A program made the translations under genes and the position numbers. 64,000 nt of DNA from Halichondria panicea (lineage: Eukaryota; Porifera; Demospongiae; Suberitida; Halichondriidae). The stretch covers positions 7,346,339-7,410,338 of the forward strand of contig NC_087379.1 in NCBI RefSeq assembly GCF_963675165.1, written 5' to 3'. This document shows, piece after piece, positions 55,146 to 64,000 of the stretch (its first letter is position 1; every line of letters begins with the position of its first letter). The notes under the pieces were generated by a model that searched no databases, was not told where the DNA came from, and saw only the letters and a program-made list of their open reading frames with translations.

Positions 55146-55322
55146 TTAAGCATGCGCTTAGCCCATAGGTATAATATATTTATTATAGTAGCCAGCGCTT
55201 AGTAACGCGCCAGTACGGTACATGTAGTCCAAACAAATACAATTGCAATCAGTACACAGATAATACTTATGTCTACGGTTTGTTTGTGTGTATACGTAAT
55301 TATCACTCTTCTAATTAAGCAA

Positions 55323-56714
55323 CTACTTCAATTCTACTTTGTGTATTTGGAAGAAAAGGGTGTCGTTTCGTAAATACTTGGGCTCCAGTTCAGAGTGAGC
55401 AATGAACTGTGGGTTTCCCCACGCATTCTTTGATCTCTCTCCCTCTGTCACTCTGGTGCAATACTTGTCAGGTTTTTTATCATCATAGATGTTTGTGTCT
55501 GTTTTATGATCCTTGCCATCGACCTGGTCCAGTAGTTGGTATGAAATCACACCACGAAACGGCCATTTCAGAGAATCGTCAAACTCTCCTCTCATGAAGT
55601 ACACAAACACAGAGACGTGTGTTCCTTTACCAGTGCCAGTACCGTTAGCATACACACTGAGACAGATCTTGTAGCCCTGATGGTGGGTGTAGACTGGAGG
55701 GGAGTACCACTTATTGTCATCTCTCTTGTGCTGTTGGAAGTTGGTCATTGTAAGGACAGGGGGCTCCAGTGGACCAAGAGGTCTAGAGTTCACGATGAGA
55801 GGTGCAGTCTTGAGCAGCTGTTGCATTGGCTCCAATTTGTTAATTTTTGTTTTAAGTGTTCTATTTTCAGCTTCTAGACTTGTTATTTTATCTTGTTGCT
55901 TGGTGATTTCTTCTCTTTGTTGTGTAGTCTCAGCTTGTTGCTTGGCATGACTGGTGGCTAATAGAGAGATGTGTGTGAGTAGGTTCTCTCTCTGGTGTTC
56001 TGGCATGTCTTGTCGAGGAAGTTTCACAGCACAGCCTACGTGGTGGAAGTCACAGTTGATGGTGGTCAGGGGGCACTCATCGGCAACATGGCTGTCTATA
56101 TTCTGACGTTGGATAGTTAAATCACACTGGTTAGGGCAGGGGACAGGGAAGGACCCACACACAGGCCAGTGGTTGTTGGTGACATCATCATAGGTAAACT
56201 TGTAATCATGGCAGTGCTCACAACCGAATGGACGTTTGGGGCAATCCTTAATTTGGTGGTTTTGAATGTACCTTCGCTGCTGGTGGTTCCCGCATTTATA
56301 GATGCAATCAATTTCGACAAACTGGCATCCATCGAGTTGTTTCTCTGGCTGTGGATCTGTGTTGAGGTGCTCATCAAGCTGTCTCAGTTCCCCCGTCCAC
56401 TCACACACGTCTTTCTGGTGGCTACAGCGAACTTTCAAACTGTAGAGCGATTGTTTCGAACTTTTGTCGGCAAAACTTGAAAATTCCTCGTTGCAAGTTG
56501 GGCACGGCTTTTTAATAGCTTTGATATGCTCAATACAAGCTTTGCAAAACTTCTTTCCACAGCATGTGACCTGGTGGGGCTCTCGAATGATCTGGAGACA
56601 AACTGGACACTCTGACTGGACGAATCGTTCTGGTGGAGGTTCCACAAACTCACAATCAAATCCTATTATTCTCTTGTCAGCTTGTTGCTGGTTGTTGGGG
56701 TTCAGTGCTGCCAT
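55323..56714 (-). CDS. TRAF-like RING/zinc-finger/MATH protein T14, intact, 463 aa
   Basis: Single exon with MAALNPNNQQQADKR start. RING-like about 36-74 with CCGKKFC, TRAF zinc fingers about 97-246 (private changes: K-D-V-C-E-W and C-D-L-T-I for C-G-S-T-I), coiled coil about 257-300 (TQQREEITKQQ plus SLEAENRTLKTK), MATH about 320-463. The N-terminal variant is EPPPERF. Its MATH end (ERSKNAWGNP) is shared with T9, so both come from one lineage. Upstream motif about 56815-56851. Confidence 0.9.
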   Translation of the reverse strand: MAALNPNNQQQADKRIIGFDCEFVEPPPERFVQSECPVCLQIIREPHQVTCCGKKFCKACIEHIKAIKKPCPTCNEEFSSFADKSSKQSLYSLKVRCSHQKDVCEWTGELRQLDEHLNTDPQPEKQLDGCQFVEIDCIYKCGNHQQRRYIQNHQIKDCPKRPFGCEHCHDYKFTYDDVTNNHWPVCGSFPVPCPNQCDLTIQRQNIDSHVADECPLTTINCDFHHVGCAVKLPRQDMPEHQRENLLTHISLLATSHAKQQAETTQQREEITKQQDKITSLEAENRTLKTKINKLEPMQQLLKTAPLIVNSRPLGPLEPPVLTMTNFQQHKRDDNKWYSPPVYTHHQGYKICLSVYANGTGTGKGTHVSVFVYFMRGEFDDSLKWPFRGVISYQLLDQVDGKDHKTDTNIYDDKKPDKYCTRVTEGERSKNAWGNPQFIAHSELEPKYLRNDTLFFQIHKVELK

Positions 56715-56867
56715 CTCTTGATTTGTTTGTCTTTCATGTCACTGAACAGGGTGTGTCGGTTCCTCTGATATATATAATGAATATTGTCAGTTACTTGTTA
56801 TTCACGCTTTCCCAGTAGTCACATGTCTTCTAACCCATATTAGGTGCAGTTACTATAATGTATATAG

Positions 56868-56870
<3 letters not shown>

Positions 56871-56917
<47 letters not shown>

Positions 56918-56970
56918 TCTGACATGCTCGCTCTCAAACACTTTCCTCCAAAGAACTTCACCCCAAACAG
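56871..56970 (+). pseudogene. (CA)n tract and fragment of G exon 12 upstream of T14
   Basis: CA run 56871-56913 followed by the last third of exon 12 (M-L-A-L-K-H-F-P-P-K-N). Confidence 0.7.
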
Positions 56971-57133
56971 CTCATTGCTCTATTGGATAGTGACATCACT
57001 TTAAAATGAGACCATGCAGTGCATGTGTATTGATAATCAGTAAAATGTCATTGTGCAAGTATTAATGTTATGTTGTACGTACAGCTGATCTAATTGATAC
57101 TGTACGTGGTTATCTTAATGCACATGCACACAG

Positions 57134-57202
57134 CCCTTCTCTGGTAAGAGGAAAGTTGTGTCTTGGTCCCAACTATATCTCAAACAAAGTCACAGAACAT
57201 GA
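57134..57202 (+). pseudogene. Orphan copy of the DX1-type last exon, shortened
   Basis: 69 nt, one codon lost in the V-V-V-S-W segment; ends in TGA. Precedes DX5. Confidence 0.75.
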
Positions 57203-57495
57203 CCTATATAATTATAGCTGAACTGTGTATTGACTCTCTACGTGTGTGTGCTCTCTACAACCGTGGTTGTGTGTGCTTCGATCATTACCATTGGTTTATG
57301 TAATTATGCTAAGGATCAATACTGAAGAGTGTTATAGAAATGTGAAAAGCAGTAATAAAAGTGTGTGCAAGAGTAACTGTGTATTCATGCAGCACTGACT
57401 GTATGAGGGGGTGGAAGCCTACACAGTGTAGAATTCCTTTGTGGCCTAATGCGCATGTGCAGACAATTAGATGGGATTCTACCACAACATGCAAT

Positions 57496-58976
57496 ATGGC
57501 ATTGACTAGTATAGCTGCTGTGACCGTCTCCACGGATACTCTCCCTCTCAAGATCAGTCCCAGAGATGGCAATACCTCCCTGCAGTTCCTCAAGGAGTGG
57601 ATGGCAGCCAACGAGGACTGGCTGGACCAGAAGCTGCTGGAACATGGTAGACCATTGTATATAAAGCCAGCTGTGAAACTTGTAAATGCTGTATACTTGT
57701 TGCTCTGCTGGCTCATAAAATCACATCTAGCTGTATGTTTAATGATTGTATCTACTATATATATACAGGAGCCATCTTATTGCAAGGGTTTGATGTGAAC
57801 GAAGCCATCGACTTCCAAGAAGCTGTACTGCAGTTCAGTCCTGACCTGTGTGACACGTACAGAGGCACCTCTCCAAGGAACCAAATCCCTGGAACCCAGG
57901 TATACTGGCATGCATCTCCATAATGGTTGGCTGATTAACTGCACTGGGTATGAATGTATTATTAGCTGCTTTGAGCCATCTAAATGAATTTCTAATCGTG
58001 CATTCTGTATAAATATTAGTTATAGTGTTGGACTGACTTGCGTTGTTTTTGCCTATAAAGTGATGTTGTGACATGATTAGAATTTGGCCAAACATGATTG
58101 ATGATGTGTTTTGATATGCATTCCAAGAAAGCAATTTGTCCACACACAAACAGCTACGTATGCTAGTGGCTTCAATAAAGTTGTGTACCATGTGTACTGT
58201 GCTCTGTGATTAAGCCCCTCCCCCCACACACAGTACGTGTTCTCGGCCAGTGAGTTCCCCCCACACTACCCCATCCCCCAACACCTTGAGATGGCGTTCC
58301 TGCCCGCCCCTCCTCGGAGACTGTTCTTCTGCTGTCTGGAGGCACCCACCTCGGCAGGAGGGGAGACTTGTCTGGCCGACTACAAGAAAGTCTATGAGAC
58401 CATGGATCCGAAAATTCGACAAAGTTTTGAAGACAAAGGAGTGAGTATGTGTGGATAGTGATTGTGTGTGCACGTGGTGTACAAACTTCCTGTCAGCTGA
58501 TTTATTATTACACAAATTAACAAGCAGATGAACCACGTGATTGCATTGTTGCTGTGTTGTAGGTGATGCATATTCGTAACTATGTGAGACAGAGGAGCTA
58601 CTTCACAGACCCGTCCATGATGAATGGGTGGGAGGCCGTGTTTGGCACCAAAGATCGAGAAGAGGTTGCGTGGGAACTGACGGAGGACCAAATGGAGCAC
58701 TCGTGGGGAGAGAATGATTCTCTGAGGATAGTGAACCGTGTCCCTGCTATAGAGAGACATCCTCAGCCCGGCCACAAAGTGTGGTTCAATCATTTAATGG
58801 TATGTATAGCGGTGGTCGCTTGGCCCTGGCTAGTACTGTATCACCATGGCATTGTACAATCATTGCATGCATAGATCAGGTAATAGCAGGAGCTACATAA
58901 ACTCCTGGTAATAGGTATGGTGATGATTGGGTATGGTATCAACTGTACTGTTATAATCCGCCCCCCCACACACACA

Positions 58977-59008
<32 letters not shown>

Positions 59009-59036
59009 TGCACACACACACACATACACACCCACA

Positions 59037-59073
<37 letters not shown>

Positions 59074-59142
59074 ACACACACACACACACACACACACATG
59101 CACACACACACACATACACACCCACACACACACCCACACACA

Positions 59143-59202
<60 letters not shown>

Positions 59203-59937
59203 TCAGGTATTTCATTGGACCAGTATTATGACGAGCCCTACCGTGTGTACCAGCGCCTGGGGGGTCTCAAACAGCTGCTCTTGTGGGCTGCCAGCTTCTT
59301 CTATATCGGACTCAAAGCACCCTCGGCTGAACTGAGCCTTGGTATGAACACTTGCTATGGCAATGGTGCGGCCATACCTTATCGTACAGTGAGCCATGTT
59401 AGAGACACAGTGTGGAGGAACCTTGTGTTCAATCGCTGGAAGCAGGGGGACGTGCTCATGATAGACAACTTCAGGGTCTCTCATGGGAGACGGGTAAGGG
59501 AGTCTTTGCATGAATCAACAAATCTAGCCTTCTCACTACATGTATGTATTAGCTCTATACAGTGGAACCTCTGTTAACAACCACCTCCGAATAAAGGCCA
59601 GCTGCTATATAACGGCCAGGCACCCAGGTCCCAAATGAACAGTTTGTGTACAAAACAACCTCTCAACAAAGGCCACCTCTGTATAAAGGCTAAAACATTG
59701 TTCCCCAAAGGTGTCCGTTATAGAGGGGTTCCACTGTATTTGATTGTGGTGTCACATGCACACTGGTACATAGAGTACATGATTTAAGCATTGTATGTAG
59801 GATCAATTTCTATGATTCTAGTGAGCCTTTATCAATATTTTGTTCTATTTTCCATTCTGTAGCCTTTCTTTGGCAAGAGGAAGATCGTTGTGTCCTGGTC
59901 TAACCCGATGACAAGACCCAGCCTCACAAGATCCTGA
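57496..59937 (+). CDS. DX5: dioxygenase copy with a frameshift at the start of exon 5
   Basis: Exons 57496-57646, 57769-57899, 58234-58440, 58563-58799, then 59207-59493 and 59863-59937. Exons 1-4 are open and keep H111 and E113. Exon 5, read from the usual CATCAG acceptor, has lost one T after T-W-T (GGACCAGTATT for GGACCATGTATT) and is out of frame; it also lacks 12 bp (Y-S-W-V) in frame. The loss creates a new AG in GGACCAG (59222-59223): splicing there would restore the frame with six residues fewer. The last residue of exon 5 is Arg for Gln (H-G-R-R). So it is either a pseudogene or a gene using the new acceptor. Confidence 0.6.
58962..59199. repeat. (CA)n microsatellite, about 240 bp, before DX5 exon 5
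   Basis: CA tract with regular CC and TG interruptions in a longer period (a block with ACATGCAC and CATACACACCC appears twice), so it grew by duplication of larger units. Confidence 0.95.
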
Positions 59938-60419
59938 ACCATCATAGACTGATATTTATAACCAGTTGCCGTTTCCATCGTTTTATATTTTCACAACAAT
60001 GATTCCTCCATGTGCGTTACATGCTGTTCATTATTTCATAATTTTGTGGTTTCTTAAGGGTGGAGGGTGGGCTTTAGGCTGACCACAGCCAATGTACCCT
60101 AGGGTACATGGGATTTGTACCCTCGAGTATCCTGAGAGTTTCAATGGATATTCCTTAGTGTCAGAGCACATCATGGTACAAGTGCAGAATAATTATGTAC
60201 ATGTTAGTAGAAGGAGATGGTAGCCTCCTAATACAGTGTAGCATGGCCTATTCAATGCAGAGCATATTACCCACCAGTCATGTGACATGTGAAGGAATGG
60301 TTTCAGACTGCAGTATGTGTTACGTTGGAGCTTCACTCACCAGAGCTAGAAGACCAGAATGATGCTGAGTATCTTCCTCCTCCACAACTCCTCCAGATGT
60401 GAGCCACTGAAACCTAATT

Positions 60420-61012
60420 GCTGGCGATGTTGGCAATCTATGAGGAGAAGGTCATACAGAGAAGAAAGGTGTCTCGTGGACCAGACTTGTAACGGCTGGC
60501 TTGCAAGACTATGTGACACTACACTGTACACACCTACTGCCTATAACTTCCCCCCCCCACACACAGCCTGAGTCCAGTGAGGTGGTGAAGAGGATGATAG
60601 TGTCTCCACTCACCAGAGCTAAAATACAAGAATGATCGATGCAGAGCATCTTCCTCCTCCACAACTCCTCCAGATGTGAGCCACTGAAACCTTGCTGGCG
60701 ATGTTGGCAATCCGTGAGGAGTAGGTTGTATAGGGAAGAAAGGTGTCTCCAAAATCAGCTGACAAAGTGAGCCCCCCCCCCTAGTCTCGTGGACCAGACT
60801 TGTAACGGCTGGCTTGCGAGACTATGTGACACTATACTGTACACACCTACTGCCTATAACTTCCTTCACCCCCCCCCCACACAGCCTGAGTCCAGTGAGG
60901 TGGTGAAGAGGATGATAGTGTCTCTGGTGATGGTTCCCTCCCTCCGGACACTCTGGAGCACCTCACACCAGAACTACTCACTAGAATAGAGCCAACAACA
61001 CGCAAGACACAG
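60420..61012 (+). pseudogene. Tandemly doubled copies of G exons 8 and 9
   Basis: First set: exon 8 about 60420-60475 fused to intron sequence, exon 9 start about 60567-60605. Second set: exon 8 about 60718-60772, exon 9 60885-61012. The second starts again from the segment CTCACCAGAGCTA, indicating a local duplication of about 300 bp. Confidence 0.7.
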
Positions 61013-61349
61013 GTAAAGTAAGAGGTAGAGTTGCACAACATTGTATTGAAGCTATGCTTTGGATTGAGTTAGCTCTCTCCTATTTTTCTCAGTGTAAATA
61101 ATAAGCGAATAAGCGACAACAAAGGAACTGTATAATGTGCTGTAATTATAAATTATTGGTTAACCCTTTAACATGCGCTTAGCCCACAAGTATAATATTA
61201 TAATAACATTTATTGTATCCAGCGCTTAGTAACGCGCCAGTACGGTACATGTAGTCCAAACAAATACAATTGCAATCAGTACACAGATAATACTTATGTC
61301 TACGGTTTGTTTGTGTGTATACGTAATTATCACTCTTCTAATTAAGCAA

Positions 61350-62705
61350 CTACTTCAGTTCTACTTTGTGTATTTGGAAGAGAAGGGTGTCGTTTCGTAA
61401 ATAATTGGGCTCCAGTTCAGTGTGAGCAATGAACTGTGGCTGTCCCCGCCCCCCTCCCCTCTCTCCCTCTGTCACTCTGGTACAGCACTCGTTAGATACT
61501 TTGTCATCATAGGTGACAGTGTTTGTTTTATGATCCTTGCCATTGACCTGGTTCAGTAGTTGATATGAAATCACACCACGAAACGGCCATTTCAGAGAAT
61601 TGTCAAACTCTCCTCTCATTAAGCACACAAACACAGAGACGTGTGTTCCTTTACCAATACCCCAGCCGTTAGCATCCACTCTAAGACAGATCTTGTAGCT
61701 CTGATGGTGGGTGTAGACTGGAGGGGAGTACCAACTATCGTCATCTCTTTTGTGCTGTTGGAAGTTGGTCATTGTAAGGACAGGGGCACCAAGAGATTTG
61801 GAGTTCACGGTGAGCATTTGTTGTAATGGCGCCAATTCAGTAATTTTCATCCTCAACTGTTTATTCTCTTCGACTAAAATATTAAACTCAGCTTTTTGTC
61901 TGGCTGATGATATTTCGTTTTCTAGTATTAACTTGGCATGACTGGTGGCTAGTAGGGACATGTGTGCTGAGAGGGAATTGTTATCGTGTTTTGGCATATC
62001 TTGTCGAGGGAGTTTCACAGCACAGCCTACGTGGTTGAAGTCACAGTTGATGGTGGTCAGGGGGCACTCATCGACAACATGGTTGTCTATATTCTGACGT
62101 TGGATAGTTGAACCACACTGGTTAGGGCAGGGGGCAGGGAAGGACCCACACACAGGCAAGTGGTTGTTGGTGACATCATCATAGGTAGACTTGTAATCAT
62201 GGCAGTGCTCACAACCGAATGGACGTTTGGAGCAATCCTTAATTTGATGGTTTTGAATGTACCTTCGTTGCAGATGGTCCCCGCAATTATAGATGCAATC
62301 GATCTCGACAAACTGACATCCATCGAGTTGTTTCTCTGGCTGTGGATCTGTGTTGAGGTGCTCATCAAGCTGTCTCAAATCCACCGTCCACTCACACCCG
62401 TTTTTCTGCTGGCTACAGCGAACTTTCAAACTGTAGAGCGATTGTTTCAAGCCTTTATCGGCAAAACTTGAAAATTTCTCGTTACAAGTTGGGCACGGTT
62501 TTTGAATTGCTTTGATATGTTCAATACAAGCTTTGCAAAACTTCTTTCCACAGCATGTGACCTGGTAGGGCTCTCGGATAATCTGAAGACAAACTGGACA
62601 CTCTGACTGGACGAATTCCGAAGGTGGTGGCTTCACAAACTCACAATCGAATCCTATTATTCTCTTGTCAGCGTGTTGCTGGTTGTTGGGGTTCAGTGCT
62701 GCCAT
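61350..62705 (-). CDS. TRAF-like RING/zinc-finger/MATH protein T15, intact, 451 aa
   Basis: Single exon with MAALNPNNQQHADKR start. RING-like about 36-74 with CCGKKFC, TRAF zinc fingers about 97-246, MATH about 309-451. The region after the last finger differs from all other - strand copies (P-K-H-D-N-N-S-L-S-A-H-M-S for P-E-H-L-R-E-N-L-L-T-H-I-S) and recalls T2 and T6. The coiled coil is short and private (LILENEISSARQKAEFN). Variable MATH residues read R-V-D-ANG-WGI. Upstream motif about 62807-62843. Confidence 0.9.
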   Translation of the reverse strand: MAALNPNNQQHADKRIIGFDCEFVKPPPSEFVQSECPVCLQIIREPYQVTCCGKKFCKACIEHIKAIQKPCPTCNEKFSSFADKGLKQSLYSLKVRCSQQKNGCEWTVDLRQLDEHLNTDPQPEKQLDGCQFVEIDCIYNCGDHLQRRYIQNHQIKDCSKRPFGCEHCHDYKSTYDDVTNNHLPVCGSFPAPCPNQCGSTIQRQNIDNHVVDECPLTTINCDFNHVGCAVKLPRQDMPKHDNNSLSAHMSLLATSHAKLILENEISSARQKAEFNILVEENKQLRMKITELAPLQQMLTVNSKSLGAPVLTMTNFQQHKRDDDSWYSPPVYTHHQSYKICLRVDANGWGIGKGTHVSVFVCLMRGEFDNSLKWPFRGVISYQLLNQVNGKDHKTNTVTYDDKVSNECCTRVTEGERGGGRGQPQFIAHTELEPNYLRNDTLLFQIHKVELK

Positions 62706-62806
62706 CTCTTATTCGCTTGTCTTGTATTTTTTTGAAACTATAAACAAGGTGTGTAGGCTGATAATGAATATTGTCAGTTATTACTTGTTATTCACGCTTT
62801 TCCAAG

Positions 62807-62843
62807 TAGTCACATGTCTTCTAACCCATATTAGGTGCAGTTA
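62807..62843 (-). promoter_or_regulatory. Shared upstream motif, T15 instance
   Basis: On the - strand ACCTAATATGGGTTAGAAG then ACATGTGACTAC, about 105 bp before the ATG. Confidence 0.45.
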
Positions 62844-62893
62844 TACTATAATGGCTGGTGTGGACACGGGACAACACACACGCACACACACAG

Positions 62894-63062
62894 TCCTCCA
62901 TCGAGCTGCTCAGTGACAAGACCTAGCTATAGCAACAGTGGCGTGTCTAATCAGACTAGGGGCTGACCCTCTTCTCAAGAACACCTTCAACTCAAGCCAC
63001 TGACATGCTCGCTCTCAAACACTTTCCTCCAAAGAACTTCACCCCAAAACTGGAGGAGAAAG
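62894..63062 (+). pseudogene. Copy of G exon 12 upstream of T15
   Basis: Recognisable from the CA-rich acceptor to GAGAAAG, but with small indels (CAGTCCTCC for CAGTGTCCTCC, an insertion near CTAGCTATAGC, loss near AACTCAAGCC). Confidence 0.75.
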
Positions 63063-63333
63063 GTGAGACTACAAACAATGTAACCAGCTCTTTGCTTTAG
63101 TAGATATTGGCATCACTTAAAGTGAGACCAGTGCACATGTATTGATTATACGTGTGATGTGCAAGTATTATTTTTATGTGGTACAAGTCAAAACAGTGTT
63201 TTTTGATCGAATGGCAAATAATTTGTATGTTGGCTACTTGTTCACTGTTAATTGTTTCGGCTCGTATGCATTTTTATGTTAATTGCTGCTGTTACCGTGG
63301 TAGTAATGATGACCCTAATGCACATGCACACAG

Positions 63334-63405
63334 CCCTTCTCTGGTAAGAGGAATGTTGTTGTGTCCTGGTCCCAGCCATACCTCAAACAAAGTCACAGAA
63401 CATAA
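63334..63405 (+). pseudogene. Orphan copy of the DX1-type last exon
   Basis: 72-nt open frame ending in TAA; Lys to Asn change (K-R-N-V). Precedes DX6. Confidence 0.8.
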
Positions 63406-63591
63406 CTTTATAATTATAGCTGAACTGCATGTGTACTTAGATCATTACATTACTTGTTTGTATGCAGTGCTTTAGAAATGTTAATTATGCCATATGGTAT
63501 GAGGGGGTGGAAGCCTACACAGTGTAGAATTCCTTTGTGGCCTACTGCGCATGTGCAGACAATTAGATGGGATTCTACCACAGCATGCAAT

Positions 63592-63984
63592 ATGGCATGG
63601 ACTAGTATAGCTGCTGTGACCGTCTCCACAGATGCTCTCCCTCTCAAGATCAGTCCCAGAGATGGCAATACATCCCTGCAGTTCCTCAAGGAGTGGATGG
63701 CAGCCAACAAAGACTGGCTGGACCAGAAGCTCCTGGAACATGGTAGACCATATACATCCAGCTGGGAAACTTGTAAATGCTGTATACTTGTTGCTCTGCT
63801 GGCTCATAAAATCACTTCTAGCTGTATGTTTAATGATTGTATCTGTTATATAGGAGCCATCTTATTGCAAGGGTTTGATGTGAACGAAGCCATCGACTTC
63901 CAAGAAGCTGTACTGCAGTTCAGCCCTGACCTGTGTGACACGTACAGAGGCACCTCTCCAAGGAACCAAATCCTTGGAACCCAG
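63592..63984 (+). CDS. DX6: dioxygenase, first two exons, continues beyond the window
   Basis: Exons 63592-63742 and 63854-63984 are open with correct GT/AG sites and match DX2 almost completely. The iron-binding exons lie outside the window, so activity cannot be judged. As with the other DX2-type copies, the start lies in sequence derived from a DX 3' flank. Confidence 0.8.
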
Positions 63985-64000
63985 GTATACTGACATGCAT

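Overview
This window looks like animal nuclear DNA, most likely from a sponge (demosponge) or another early-branching metazoan. The grounds are compact GT/AG introns of roughly 100-1800 bp, very many (CA/TG)n microsatellites and MITE-like elements, and a large family of RING + TRAF-type zinc finger + coiled coil + MATH proteins of the kind known to be expanded in early animals. The species is not provable from the sequence alone.

Layout. (1) Positions 1-15.1 kb hold six TRAF-like genes or pseudogenes (T1-T6) on the + strand, separated by broken exon copies of a neighbouring gene. (2) Positions 15.5-24.5 kb hold one 15-coding-exon gene on the - strand, called G here. Its deduced 1374-residue protein has an N-terminal Cys motif, an acidic/proline-rich region, polyproline, four WH2-like actin-binding motifs, a helical region, an ankyrin-type segment and a C-terminal BTB-BACK. 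A seventh TRAF gene (T7) sits in opposite orientation inside intron 11 of G. (3) A 360-bp divergent promoter region separates G from DX1 (24.8-27.1 kb, +), a six-exon TauD/TfdA-type Fe(II)/2-oxoglutarate dioxygenase gene. (4) Positions 27-64 kb hold a duplicated mosaic: eight TRAF genes or pseudogenes on the - strand (T8-T15), five further dioxygenase copies on the + strand (DX2-DX6, the last cut by the window edge), and many exon copies of G and of the DX last exon between them.

The parts fit one history, which is inference. An intronless TRAF gene nested in an intron of G was duplicated many times together with flanking G exons, and later with the DX gene that adjoins G. The G exons then decayed as passengers, while most TRAF copies (10 of 15) and two or three DX2-type copies kept open frames. 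The TRAF copies are nearly identical in RING and zinc fingers but vary strongly at a few, often alternating, positions of the MATH domain. That pattern suggests a diversified recognition surface coupled to a conserved ubiquitin-ligase-type effector module, plausibly in innate immune or cell-surface signalling. Transposon insertions (hAT-, piggyBac- and mariner/pogo-type MITEs) can be dated relative to the duplications because related copies keep the empty sites.
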